Shown in pieces: positions 23,936 to 35,869 of a stretch of DNA of 64,000 nucleotides (the first letter of the stretch is position 1; every line of letters begins with the position of its first letter). The DNA comes from Allodiplogaster sudhausi (taxonomy: Eukaryota > Nematoda > Chromadorea > Rhabditida > Diplogasteridae), in assembly GCA_945643635.1 (NCBI GenBank), contig CALZFC010000057.1:463501-527500 (forward strand), written 5' to 3'. The notes below the pieces were generated by a model, which saw nothing but the letters and a program-made list of their open reading frames with translations, was not told the origin of the DNA and made no database searches. A program made the translations under genes and the position numbers.

Positions 23936-25552
23936 TTAGTTAGCTGCATGGCGATTCTGCTTGGGAGCATTTGAAGGGCGACCACCAACTGCCAGCTGTG
24001 TCTGCGATTCCGACTTTTTGGGACGACCCCTTTTCTTCGATACATGAACAAGGGGAGCATCTGGAGGGTACTGGCGGAGTGCAGTAGCAGGTGCACACAT
24101 TACAGCAACCGAATGCATGCAGGCATTCTTTCCGGAGCCGTTGTGGCAGGAGCAAACGAAATGAGTCGGACGGATCGCGGACTTCTTCACAACGTTAACC
24201 TAAATTGAAATACTTGATGCTGATAATGGGAACGTGAGATAAACATACCAAGTACCGGCGCCTCTTGAAATCTTCCCATGACGTTGCCTGCTCAAAGGAC
24301 TCCTGGAAGCCCGAAAACAGCTCATCCTTCGATGCTTTGCAATTGGTATTCGTAGCCATGATGAAGCAGATCTCGCCAGACGCTGGCTGCCGGGCGGTTG
24401 CATCGGAAGTGCCGAATATCTGTACCGGGTATGCCAGCCACATCAAGCAGTACGTGGCATCCGCCTGAAATTTATATTTACAGTTGTCTTAAGCAAACAA
24501 CAGATTCTGGGGGTCAACCTGTAGGTAGTCAGCGCCTTTTTGGCGCTCGAGAAGTTTCGCAGTCGACCACAAAACGAAGAAGTCATTGTTGTCGACGTAT
24601 TCCCAACCCACTACGTAGGGCTTGTCAGGAGCACCAATAGGGACTGCTTCGTTCTGCTGGCAGTAGTTGCGTAGGTCTTCATCCGTGAAAGCCGTCTTTC
24701 TCTTCTCCATGAGCCGGAAAACAAGGTTCTGAATTTGATTCAGAGTAGGAAGCTTCGGAAGCTCCATTTGCTGCAATAATGAAAGGAATTACAACTACAT
24801 ACATCATCTTTATAATTGAAACGTACACTTAAGAGGACGTGAATCCTTCCTGGCGTCACACCCAACGAGATTTGGTGTCTGACGAAGTCCTTGACCTCGT
24901 TTGTAATGGCAGAGGCCTTGTCCAACTCAACAGAATGATGCTCATGCTCGCCAGCAGAAACTTCCAAGAGAAGTGTATCGTCGTCATCCGGGCAGACGAG
25001 TCGCAGCACCTTTTGGCACCGATAGCCCTTCATTCGGCGGTACTCGCAGTGCCTAAATATTCACAGTTTAATTCGTTCGGTTATGCATACAGATGCAAAG
25101 CTAACCACTCTTGAATATCTCCTCGCTTTGTGCTACGCTCTAGATGAAAACGCCAGTTATGTTTCTCTTGATTCCAAAAGTCGCTGAATTCTTCATTGTT
25201 CGCAAAACAGCGCCAGGTCGTATACTCGATTCGTTTTCCTGAGGTGGGAATAGAAATGTGAGGTGATGAGAGGCGGGAGAGAGGTAAATTTGGGGAGAAG
25301 GGACAAAGTGAGCTAGCAGATTGAACGCTAATATGCATTGTGAAATAGGCGAGGCTCACGTAGGCTACTATGCTAATTACAAGAACAGCATGAACCTCTA
25401 CGTTTGGTCGAACGAGGTTCATCGCGCAAGTCGCTATCCTCGTCCGAAAACGGATTGCTTGAGTCGTAATGGGATGAAGAAGCGGATTCACGTTCATCCT
25501 GATCCGCGGAACTCGACGTTGGAAACAAGGAAGACAGTCCGTCGTCTTCCAT
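23936..25552 (-). CDS. MULE-derived protein: FLYWCH/WRKY-like finger, truncated DDE, SWIM finger
   Basis: Six exons: 25552-25402, 25238-25106, 25052-24827, 24770-24519, 24464-24249, 24199-23936; phases fit and give 413 residues. An upstream in-frame ATG at 25,609 is possible. The N-terminus is acidic and Ser-rich. Exons 2-3 carry a TTWRC...C...HEHHS zinc-binding domain typical of MULE N-termini. Exon 5 starts ADATYCLMWLAYPVQIFGTS, the opening of the MULE transposase domain with its first Asp. It then runs directly to the C-terminal SWIM motif CSCHNGSGKNACMH in exon 6, followed by an AT-hook-like KKRGRPKKS. The rest of the DDE core (second Asp, Glu) is absent, an in-frame loss. The protein can probably bind DNA but not catalyse transposition. 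Confidence 0.85.
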
Positions 25553-25624
25553 CGAAAGACCTACAGGTGCACCAACATACATTCCAGCACAGCAAATTGA
25601 GAAATACATAACATATTTTATAGC

Positions 25625-25811
25625 ATTGACAGCAAAAAGGACGGAATATTAGTGGCAAAAAAAAGTAAAATTTGGGACAGTAAATATTTTGTGGCAAAAA
25701 AAAGTAAATTTAAGGACAGAAAATAATTTGTGGCAAAAAAAAGTAAATTAGTGACACGAATTTTTTTTGTGGCAAAAAAAAGTCAAATTTGTGACACAGA
25801 AAAGGTTTACC
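25625..25811 (-). repeat. Right terminal inverted repeat of MULE
   Basis: The reverse complement starts GGTAAACCTTTTCTGTGTCA and matches the left repeat over its whole length with scattered differences. Confidence 0.9.
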
Positions 25812-25821
25812 GTTAAAAATG

Positions 25822-26110
25822 TACGTGAGTGCGGATGTAGTCTCCCGAAATTGAAGCTGTAAGTACAACTAGATGTGTTTTTTTTTATTATTCTAAAGAA
25901 AACAGAGCAAAGCGAGAAAATCTTGATAAATAGAAGGAAGTTTGATACAAGAAGCGCCTATTTTGGATGACAAGGAATAAAAAGTACAACTTTCCATATT
26001 CTTCGTGTACTTTGAAGACATTTATGTATATTCACTCAAAATCCGTCCAAAGGAAAGTTCAACCACTTCTGCGCGTTTCTTTAGATCAAATAAAGAGATA
26101 GAACCCAGGT
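25822..26110 (+). promoter_or_regulatory. Decayed copy of the Ly6-gene promoter module
   Basis: Aligns with 44,562-44,830 and more weakly with 40,270-40,450: shared blocks include GGATGTAGTCTC, TATTCTTCGTGTACTTTGAA and TTCACTCAAAATCCG. The TATAAAAGG of the other copies reads CCAAAGG here, so the TATA box is lost. No coding exon follows. The MULE is inserted at its left edge. Confidence 0.7.
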
Positions 26111-26770
26111 TGAGGTGGTCCTATTCCTTCAGTATGCTTCTTCTGAATCACAGCTGGGGCATCAACTGTCTGAGTACGTAATATGTCTTATCAAGTATTT
26201 GGTAATATATTTCATAAATTAAATAATTAAATGCCATATTATAAACATGATCCATTATCAAAAGTTTATTATTATAGTACCTGAAAGTAGAGCAATGCCC
26301 CTGTTTCACCTACTTTAAAATGGATCAGAATGAATCCTTTATTCGCGATATCCCTTTTTCTCGCTTTTGCCCTAGAATTGTCAGTACTAGCAGAGATTTC
26401 TCTACTTTCCTTCGACCTCGGGCCGGGCAGCCAATACACGACATGTACATACTTAGGTATATCCCTTTTGATCCCCAAGAATCCATCTTAGCTTCTAAAT
26501 ACTTAGCGCCTTAAAGGTAACCTATTAGCTTTTTGCCATTTTAACATAATCCGTCTCAATGATCTATTTTTTGTCACATTCTTCGAAGGATGGTATCAGT
26601 GAACTCGAACTTTTCTCACGATTTCAATGTTCTTTCGTTGCTCCTGCAATTCTCATGAGTGTACCACATTACCATTTTTCTGTTGTGTAACTTGTGAAAA
26701 GTCAACCGAACGTAAACGACCAATGTAACAAGGTTGTGACTGCATTCATATGCACAAACGTGTGCTTTTA
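26111..26770. other. Spacer, nothing recognised
   Basis: AT-rich unique sequence. No exon or repeat that can be supported. Confidence 0.5.
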
Positions 26771-26783
26771 TATGTTGTGGTGA

Positions 26784-27430
26784 TTAGCGTCTGCAGGCAT
26801 TGACGAAAGCACAAACCATAATGGCAATCACAACCAGCATCATTAAGTTGCTGAGGGGCGTTGCGATCCAGATTCCCTGAAGAAGTGTTAAGAATACTGT
26901 TCAAAGATAGGAGTTAAGAAGTATTCAAAAGGTGCATTGAATACGTCCATACTTTAATAAGAGCTGTGGTCGAAGAAGTTGTGGAGGTATGAGCTGTGGT
27001 CGCAGGAGTTGTGGTCCTTGTGGTGGGCGGGGAGGAATCCATGAAACAGGGCTTTGGCTTATAAAGAATTAAAAAAAAAACGACAGATCAGATGTCTTCT
27101 CTGTCAAATAGGTAATTGATTTCGAGATTTATTTTTTTTGTTTCCGGCCTTTAAAGCATTTTTCTAAGTCACGAGGCTATTAATACTCCAACCGTCAATT
27201 AAAATGAGAATTCCCAGATTACATGCCGTAAAATCCTAAACAACGAGTCCCTGTTATTGTCGAAAATAAATCAATAAGAAATCACATTCACTTCGGGCAA
27301 TTCGGTTCTTCCATCGGAGGATTTGCTCCCATCTGGCAGTAAAGAACTTGTATCCAGCAATGCATCACTGCATCTCCGCACTCGCCGTATCCGCGGTATT
27401 TCTCAGTGCATCTCGCTCCTACCGCATTGC
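26784..27430 (-). CDS. Small Cys-rich, Thr-stalk membrane protein (partial)
   Basis: Three minus-strand exon blocks: about 27,425-27,300, Cys-rich (RCNAVGARCTEKYRGYGECG, then HCWIQVLYCQ and NCP); about 27,058-26,955, Thr-rich (TTRTTTPATTAHTSTTSSTT); and about 26,881-26,784, a membrane helix (NLMMLVVIAIMVCAFVNAC) ending in RR and a stop. This is the same plan as the Ly6-like gene at 40,557: Cys-rich ectodomain, Thr/Ser stalk, one helix. The join between the first two exons does not keep phase with the obvious sites (donor phase 2, Thr frame phase 0), so a site is misread or the gene is damaged. No signal-peptide exon was found. Confidence 0.5.
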
Positions 27431-27672
27431 ATCTCTGGTTAAAAATGAAAAACAATTATTTAAAAACATTTCTTATGAAATAAACAATCAAGAAAAACAA
27501 AAGTTCAAAACAAATACACACTAAGGAATACTTCACTTCATGAATATTTCATCGGATCATTCAGTTTGAGCCAATACAATAAGAAAAGAAATGTAGGGAA
27601 CGATATGTAAGTACTTCGGTTTCTATGTACGTTTTAGCTACATAGAAAGTGTCATTTGTCTTCATTCCGACG

Positions 27673-27850
27673 CACACAAAAAACATTGTTTGATATATCA
27701 AACAATTTCATACAAACAATTTGTTCTTTATCTGCGCCAAAACAATGCTGTTCCATATAGCAAACAATCATTGTTTGGTGCGCAGTTGTTTGGCATATCA
27801 AACAATTTGTTTCAACGAAATTGTTTGGCATATCAAACAATCGCAGCGCA
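27673..27850. repeat. Left subterminal repeats of element 2
   Basis: About twelve CAAACAAT/ATTGTTTG words, several as inverted pairs around GGCATAT (ATTGTTTGGCATATCAAACA). Confidence 0.8.
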
Positions 27851-28004
27851 GCCACCTTGGCTCCGCCTCTTTCTGCTTGCGCACCCATTTTTCATGGCAT
27901 TTTAGCTGTTTTCTTATATTTTCCGATAAGTTTCGATGCTAATTACCAAACTTTTTCGATATCTAATTAGCTAACCCTCTTACACACCCTCTCCTACATT
28001 CTCT

Positions 28005-28006
28005 CC

Positions 28007-28051
<45 letters not shown>

Positions 28052-28116
28052 AAGTTCTATCACGCTGCGTTCTAGTTAAAATTTTTTTTTTTCTGTACAT
28101 CGTTCTCTGTCTGTCT

Positions 28117-28163
<47 letters not shown>

Positions 28164-28536
28164 GACGCACCTCCACCATCATACGGATCGGGATAGCCAA
28201 TTATCTTACTCTTGCGAACGTCATACTTCACTGCGTTTGGCTGTACTGTTGCCAAAACAGCAGTGAAATAGACTAAAACCCTAATAAGGATCGCAAAAGT
28301 CGATAATTTAGCTAACCTTTAATCCGTAGTGATGATGGAGTCGTCGTCGCTGGTTGTTCCTGAAAGTAGAGTGAGAGAGAGAGAGAGAGAAAGACAGTTT
28401 GTTTCCGACCGGACCCGAACCCGCACCCCGCGCACCAACCAGCCAAGCGACTACCACCACACTACCCGCCCTAGCAATGTGAATGCTGACGAAGATATCC
28501 AGATGAAAAGGGAGGCGCCCATAGAGAACGATGGAA

Positions 28537-28589
<53 letters not shown>

Positions 28590-28717
28590 CAGAAAGACAG
28601 AGAAAAAGAGAGAGAGAGAGAGAGAGAGACAGAGTAGGCGAGAGTGAGAAAGTTGGATGGAGCCTTTCAAGTGCATTCCGCTCGATCGATCAGCAATACA
28701 ATGCCGAGAGACAGAGG

Positions 28718-28751
<34 letters not shown>

Positions 28752-28819
28752 AAGAGAGTTGGATGCAGCCTTTCAAGTGCATTCGCGTTCGATCGATCTG
28801 TATACAATGCCGTGAGACA

Positions 28820-28867
<48 letters not shown>

Positions 28868-28941
28868 GAAAGAGAGAGAGAGAGAGAAAGGGAGACAGAG
28901 AGAGAGAAAGTGGGAGAGAGACAGACAGACACAGAATGAGG

Positions 28942-28976
<35 letters not shown>

Positions 28977-29040
28977 AAGGGAGACAGAGAGAGAAAGGGG
29001 GACAGAGAGAGAGAAAGAGAGGTAGAGAGATGCCACGAGA
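28005..29040. repeat. CT and GA microsatellites inside element 2
   Basis: CT at 28,010-28,050 and 28,105-28,160; GA at 28,370-28,390, 28,540-28,635, 28,715-28,755 and 28,825-29,030. A block beginning GTTGGATG(G/C)AGCCTTTCAA is repeated at 28,651 and 28,758. A minus-strand stretch at 28,180-28,290 reads as a hydrophobic leader (ILIRVLVYFTAVLATVQPNA) and might be a captured exon; it is not supported further. Confidence 0.75.
28395..28470 (-). repeat. tRNA-like (SINE-type) sequence
   Basis: On the minus strand TAGTGTGGTGGTAGTCGC (A-box like) is followed by GCGGGTTCGGGTCC (B box). It lies between GA tracts within element 2. Likely a tRNA-derived relic. Confidence 0.4.
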
Positions 29041-29526
29041 AGGAGATGCATGCACTCTTCTTTCAATTGTGATCGTTCGATCAGCATTCAAGACTTTGTA
29101 AGCGGGCAGTTGAATGCTAGTGCCGTAAAGCTTGTGTTTGGTTTGTAAAAAAGAGTAACATAGCTAATTGTTAGGAATTTATTCTCAAACATTCACATGA
29201 ACTCTTTAAAGATATTAACCAAAGATATTTAAGTAAATTAACGACAGAACGAGTCAACATTTAACAACATACCTAGCAATGAAACATTAACAGATTATGA
29301 CTTACGGCTCAATTTTTCCACAATCACTTACAGATAAACTGTTCTATAGCAATGAAACATTTACAGATTATGACTGACGGCTCAATTATTCCATAATCAC
29401 TTAAATAATTCCACAGAAAATACAAACTTACAGATCAATTGTTCTATAGCCGTTCCAAATATTTAACAAGAATTCCACTAAATAAGCTACAGCAAATAAA
29501 AAAAGTCTAAAACGTAAGATGACCTT

Positions 29527-32500
29527 TTATTCTACGCTCAAAATTTCTCTGAAAAGCCTATCTGCGTCACCTGATAGTGGACTTGCTTTGCCAACGAGGC
29601 ATGAGAGATGGGCAAGTTCGGGATTGATTGGCTTGGGGAACGTGAGATCGAAGTTCCAGAATGAGGCGAGCAGCGTAAGAAGCGCGTCAGCCAAATTGCC
29701 TGCTACCTGCACAAAAAAAAACATTTTAATCGTAAGAGGAATAATTTTCGGTATTTCATATAAGATATGTCTATGCCATTTTCCCCTTTGATTATTCGGA
29801 TAATTCAAACTTGTGAATGTACTCACAGAGTGTCTACACTCGATTTGCTCCACATTATGCCCAATGTAATATCTCGCTTCATTGATATAGTATATACTCC
29901 CGTGAAATCCACCGTAATCTTCCCTCGACAACAAACCAAACAGCTTGAAGACACTATTAAGTGAGAGGATCAAAGAGTAAAGAGAAATATATTGCATTAT
30001 AAATGCTAGAAGATATTTTATGGACCTATTGAGATGTCCAGTCCTTCTAGAGCTATGTAGTAGTTGCTGGTGGAAGCGCCAAACGAGATAACGACGGGCT
30101 GCGAGATCCACTCTTTCTTTAGCTTCCCGATCGCACGTCCAGCAACGTACTCATCCTATAAAGAAACATCATTAGCATTCAACAAAATTAAATTTCCACT
30201 TTCAAGAAGAACTGTTGGATGCCAAAATGAAATTTCCATTTTTGAGAAGAACCCTTTCTGCATCTTAAAGTGAAAGAAAACAAACCGGGAAGCGAATGAA
30301 GAGATGTTTCATCCGTGCGGGCTTCTTTCTTCGATCAGTCAGCTCTAGTATGGCGAAGATCTTCTGCACGAATTCGAACGTATCGTAGTCTGAAGAATAA
30401 CGTTTCGGAAATGCACTGATACAGTAGCTAGCGTGAAATATACAACAAAATTAGAAAATATATGTAATGATTAAAGAATATTCAGAGCTAAAAATATAGA
30501 TTTAGAGATTTAAAATAAAAAAAATTAAAATAAACAAATTCATAATAAAAGTTGAAATAAATACTGCTAAAAATGTCATACCTTCGCTTCCTTTCTCGAA
30601 CAGATTGGCCGATGCGAGTGATGCGCGTTGCTCTTCTGACAGCCTCCTTCTTGCAAGTTCTTCGACTGCCGGAATGAAGACTTCTCGAAGTCTCCGTCTG
30701 AACTGCTTGGCCGCGCTGCAGTTGCTGACGAAGTCATCGACAACCTGAAACAAATAAGCTGTTCAGTACAATGGTTAAATTGAAAAAAAACCGCTCATAG
30801 AAGAAGTAAGTGAAATTTTCTCATGGTCGCAACACGTGTCTAGCAACAGTAGCATTTTTTTTAAAGAATTTTTAAAATGAATTACAATATTAGCGATACC
30901 ACTTGATCAAAAATTTCTGAATGAAAAAAGAACTTACGAAGCTTGACTTGCAGAGGAAGCGATATCGCTTAAACGCAGCGGTAGGGCCATTCTTCAGACA
31001 GAAGTGAAGCCTGCTTGTCCTGAGATAATCATCATATCTTGCTCTCGACTTTTCTCAGAATGAAATGCAGACAAATTGCAATAATTTCAAATTAATTTAC
31101 CTGGTCTTCTCAAACACAGCGGTGTGCTCGCTGGTTCCAAACATCAAATGATTCACTCGCTGAAAAACCTATTTGTAATTTTGCTCAGTTTTTATTATCT
31201 CACATTGTCAGTAAAAAGTCAATATATTCCTCATTTAATAACTACGATTTCTTTTAAATAAAAATGAATTACAACGATTAAAGCTAGGCTGACATTCAAA
31301 TCGTCCGGGGATTCCTCTTGAGCGTCAAATGTGTCTTCCTCGAGACGACTCTTTTTCACTCGGTAGTTTCTGGTCGGTGACTCGAGAAGCCCTCGACGAC
31401 TCCGGAGGTGCCTCATTTGGCGTATTCGAGTCTCGAGAACCCCCTTCGTGTCATATGCGAAAACAAGCTGCAAATTGGGTTCTTCTAAGTACTACTGAAA
31501 CAAATGGCCGTAACTGTTTTATTAATTGAGTCTTAGTGGGCTACTAACAGGATCAGTGCCCTTGAAAAGCGCGAGGATGTGCGCGGCAAACGCTCGTGTC
31601 TCCTTTGGTGAAGGTTTATCCTGGCTTAATTTAAAAAAAAATCTTTACATAAATGCTGTAAAAATTGATGACCAATAGAATTCCTCTTTTGTTTAAACTT
31701 TAAAAAAACCGGGAAAAAATAAAATTAGCTAGCCAATTCGCGAATCGCATGAGGAAGCCAGCCATGCAGCGCGACACAAGTCCTCGCTCTAATTCGTTGT
31801 GGGAGAGATCGTAGGAGGGGTCCTCACAAAGGCGATTCAGCAGCAGACTACCATTTGCGTTGCCAATCAGCAGACGATCAAGCGTGCATTCCGAGAGTGA
31901 CCGATTAAGTGTGTGATATTCCGGATCTAAAGCGAGGGGAGAAATGTCGAAAATGAATGTAGGAAATGCATTATTTATGAATTAAAGTGCGATTTATATT
32001 TAAAACGAACCTAGAAATTTCGCGATCATTCCTTCGTCACGAGGAGTCGGGGAACGAGGAGAAGACGAAGAACCTCAAATAGGTCACTTTCTATTTATAA
32101 TGTCAAAAAAGGAAAGCTAAATAAAAGAATTTGACAACTAGCAACACCAGGAGATGGCGACTCTTGTATTTCATCACAGAGAGGTTCTTGTTGATTCGAC
32201 TGAACTGCCAAGCTGGCCCGATCATCATCTCTCCAGTGTTGCATGTGTTGCGTAACTGATAAATAAGCATATTTCAGACTGTTCGAAAACTGTGGAAGAT
32301 AAACTAACAGAAAGAATGTTCTCTTAAAAACCTGGTTCATCCTTGATTTTGACTGCGCTCTTTCGCCATGACGCCATGCTTTCTGTCTCGGCCTCATCAA
32401 CTATAATTGGTAGGCTCTATAATAACTAAGGATATCTTCTAAATCTATAATAACTAAGGATATCTTCTAAACCTCGCAATGCAATCGCATCAGAAATCGA

Positions 32501-32834
32501 TTCTGCGAGTCCAGCTGGAGAGGATGCAACTGTACTCGCATTGCTCTGAAAAGACGAGTGGAATCTTGAGATATTTTAATCAGAACTGATTGGATACCTG
32601 GTATAAATCTACGATTGCGAGGTAGTGCGCAGCTTGAGCTACAATCGCTTGCGTAACAGGAAAGTCCTTTAGAGGAGTGTGCAGGAATAGGCGAACATTC
32701 TCAACGGCGCTGTCCGCGCGGGATGAAGCGTATTCTTTTAGTTCAGCAACTGTTCTAATTCCGGAGACACTTTCGCGCTCAAGCAAAGTTTTTGCCTCTT
32801 CCTCCCCGACATCCAGTCGAATAGTCAGGAGCAT
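29527..32834 (-). CDS. Transposon-encoded partner protein B2, unknown family
   Basis: Paralogue of the gene at 1,787-4,773, in the same position downstream of the transposase. The start at 32,834 gives the N-terminal block MLLTIRLDVG...NVRLFLHTPL. Further blocks: about 32,400 (MRPRQKAWRHGERAQSKSRM), 31,740-31,925 (LLIGN...CEDPSYDLSHNELERG), 31,290-31,470 (SRRGLLESPTRNYRVKK), about 31,100-31,160 (HLMFGTSEHTAVFE), 30,580-30,745 (VVDDFVSN), 30,295-30,390 (FEFVQKIFAILELTD), 30,025-30,155 (QPVVISFGASTSNYYIALEG) and 29,527-29,708 (FWNFDLTFPKP...SGDAD). Each block aligns with element 1. No stop was noticed in the blocks read. The role is unknown; conservation across two diverged elements argues for a transposition function. 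Confidence 0.7.
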
Positions 32835-33046
32835 CAGGCCCGCTAACTTAGTTTGAAAGGATTAACTAAGAGATTTGAACAAATGTTAAAGGTATATTAT
32901 AAACTGAACTAAACAAATCTGGAGACAACAAACACAATTTCTGCATGACAAAAATCTTTATTTACACAGGGATGATTTAGATCAAATTCAAAGAAAATAG
33001 ATATAAGAAAGAAAAGAAAGCAAGACACTTAAAATGACAGGCATCG

Positions 33047-35860
33047 CTAGTTAATGCTATGACGAGGCATGAATGCAATCAAGTTACCCTCAGGATACCC
33101 ATCAAGAGGCAGTGGATCGAAAAGGTCATTGAATGAGACAGAAGTAGCAGACCCGATAAGTTCAAAGAAACAACACTGCCTGTTACGGTCAAAGCGAGCC
33201 ATTGTACCAATGCTTACAATAATCTTCCAAGTATTATTCATGCGCGCAAATGAATCAATCACAGCCGGAACAAAGACGGCGCCTTCCTTAAGAAGTACAA
33301 TGTCGCGAGAAGAATACAATGTTCCATGCCGAATGAGACGCTTTACGCAATCGGTTCGAGCATTGCCTAGCACTGCGCGCGCAACATCAGTAGTACAATT
33401 CATCTTTTTGCCAGATTCAAATTCGCACACATTTTGCTGCCTCATCGCCCACAGAACTCTCTGGATGTGCACGGCAAATGTCAGCGGCAGGAACTTGAAG
33501 TTTCGTGTGACGTATGACCTACGCTTGGCATATGCATTCAGTTGCTCATATGGCATTGTGCTGAGCTGGCTAACAGGACCAAGGGACTCTACGCACGCAG
33601 CATAATGCAGCAGCATGTGGGTTTTGAAAATTGGAGTGGAGGAGCGAGCGGCGGATGACTGAGAAGGTGGCTTATCCAGCACAACTACGCGCCAGGCAAG
33701 GGCTACGTAGGATTCAGCGAGTCTGCGAATAGTGGCAATGTCATCCTTCCTGATCACAAATGAACAAAGCAATCGAGACAAATCATTGAACAGTTCAAAT
33801 AGCTCACGAATTGGAATCTCTACAACACACTCATCCAAAGGGAACAGAAATGGCATCAGACGATTCAACAATGCAGTATTTGCGGCCTTCTGGCCAACAA
33901 CTGGTTCGCCGCATAGGACTTCTTTTGATATTGGGGAGGGAATGGAGTCCCTGTCCACGTGACCCACAGCAAAGTCACACAAGCGTTCATTGATTCTATC
34001 CAATTGAATTCCACTGCGGACAATCGCGCGTACCAAAATCCCTAGAAGGCGCCTACCCTCTCCTTCGTAGAGGTCATGACCAATATCACAGAAGAGATCT
34101 TCGGCTACGTGATAGCCCTCAATTTCATTCAAGGGCGAGTCAGACATCAGACCGCAGCACGGAGGGCGGTTCGATTGGTACCTAATGTTGCATATCTCTT
34201 TATTTACCAACATTCGATTATTTTCAGTACTAACCATGCAAGGTCGCGCAGCTCACAGTCGTCTTCTCGAAGAGTGGATGGGTGGTCGCGATAGTTCAGC
34301 AGGCAATGTCGGCATGGGTGTCCTTTAGAGAAGGAGGCCTGGAGTCCACGAACTTGATTTAGGGCCAGATTGTCCCCAAGAACGCTGAGAAGCCATGGAT
34401 ACATAATCTCGCCTCTCCCGTTCCAGGAGACGAGAACTCCTTCCTCTTGCAGCTTGTTTAACTCCAGCTGATAACGAAAGATTTCAATAGGCATAAAGTT
34501 ATTGGTGAAAAAAAACAACCTTGATGTTCTCAAAGAGGGTTCTGCAGCCATAAGCCTTGTGGTCGTCACTGAAGGCGATCGCGTAGAGATACCTTAATAA
34601 GGAGATCCAAGTTGTTGAGAATTTCAGAAAAAGAGGAATGACCAACTTCCACTTGTGTCCTGAAGAAGCTTCTCTTTTGACACCAGCGAAGCTCCAGTAG
34701 ACCATGGTCTGCGAGTTGCCCGAGCTTCGCAATCCAGAGTCTGGATTGACGTCGTCGATGTAGACGACAAGGGGAAGAAGTTTCTTCTTAGTTCGAGCAG
34801 CGGCCTCTCGGAACCTCTTTCCACTCAAAGGGGAACAGAGCGTGTCACCAGGAGGCGCATCGATGTCGAGCACCTAATACACGCTTTCGTTTACCAGGGC
34901 TAATTCGGAAAGATTAAGGTACCTCCTTCAGCTTTTCGTTTTGCAAAGCTGAGATCAGGGTCTCTTTCAAAGGGATGATACAGAATTTACATTCTGCATC
35001 ATCCCTGACTTGACGACCCTGATTGTCGCGACCTGGCACTGTAAACGTGCCCAGCTGCCGCACGACCGGTTCAACATACCCTGCAGAACCGAACTACAGT
35101 CTAATCAGAGCGCACATTTAACCCTATTTGTTCAAGTGCTAGTGTAAGAATAATAGCCTTTAATATCATGTTAGTGAACCAAAAACAAATTTATTGAATT
35201 GTTCTTATTTTATTATTATTTTTGGAAACCTGGTTCATTTCTCAGCGCCGATTTCCTTCTGTGGGTCGTGCTGATGGAGTTCATTGCAGATGAAAATGTT
35301 GAAAATTCTTCGTCATTCATCACGCGACAACGGTGTGCGACTCGTGATATCAGGCGCACGACGGAATCCGTATCGCTTTCCGTGATGCCGAGAGCCGAAG
35401 TCATTGCGAGAACTTCGTGCTTGATTTCATCAGAAAAAGACACCTCCCTTGCTGCTCCCAAATCCTCTCCTAAGTTCCACTCCTCATCTGATGATTCGAC
35501 TTCCTCATCCATGGGAACATCATCAAGGTTCTCCAATGAAACATCCGTTCCATCATCCGCATCTTCACAGTCATCAGGAGAATCAGACAAATTCCCGCTC
35601 CTTCTATGTGGCCCGGGGGCACAGACTGAAATTATATCATATAATATATTGACTTACTAGTAATTGTCAATACCGTTCTGGTGAGACCGCCTAACATGTC
35701 GGCGCCAATCACGTCATCGGCCAAACTCAGACAAGCCGCACATGCGACAGACAAATCCCTCCTCTTCACGATGAATTAGTAGATGTTCTTCAATGGCTAC
35801 GAGTGAATCGAACATGTCATCGCAGTTGATCGCAGGACACTGCATTTCTGCTGAATATGA
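33047..35860 (-). CDS. tnp2/CACTA-like transposase A2 with TGA in zinc finger
   Basis: Blocks in order: zinc-finger exon 35,690-35,850 (CPAINC...H-x4-H, then CRMC); acidic exon about 35,600-35,230; 35,095-34,925 (GYVEPVVRQLGTFTVPGRD, CKFCIIPLKE); 34,873-34,620 (LLPLVVYIDDVNPDSG); 34,590-34,519 (SDDHKAYGC); about 34,470-34,233 (VLGDNLALNQVRGLQASFSK, HPCRHC); and the last exon 34,181-33,047 (HDLYEG). The last junction keeps phase across a 47-bp intron. Candidate catalytic residues are D of YIDD, D of GDN and E of HDLYEG, with the CxxC between the last two as in CMC-type transposases; this is pattern inference. A TGA at 35,714-35,716 interrupts finger two where element 1 has FGRF, so the full-length protein is probably not made unless a downstream start is used. 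Confidence 0.75.
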
Positions 35861-35869
35861 AGAATAAAT

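Larger units (their letters stand above)
23575..25811. mobile_element. Mutator-like (MULE) DNA transposon, 2,237 bp
   Basis: Long terminal inverted repeats of about 190 bp (23,575-23,765 and 25,625-25,811) share reiterated blocks such as TTTTTTTTGCCACAAA and GTGTCACTAATTTAC. The element is bounded by a perfect 10-bp direct repeat, GTTAAAAATG, at 23,565-23,574 and 25,812-25,821. Long inverted repeats with a 9-11-bp target duplication are typical of MULEs. The only gene inside is MULE-derived, on the minus strand. Confidence 0.93.

Noticed and set aside
27675..27850. CRISPR-like array because of regular CAAACAAT words
   Set aside because: The context is eukaryotic, repeats occur in both orientations, spacers are irregular, and the block is the end of a transposon.
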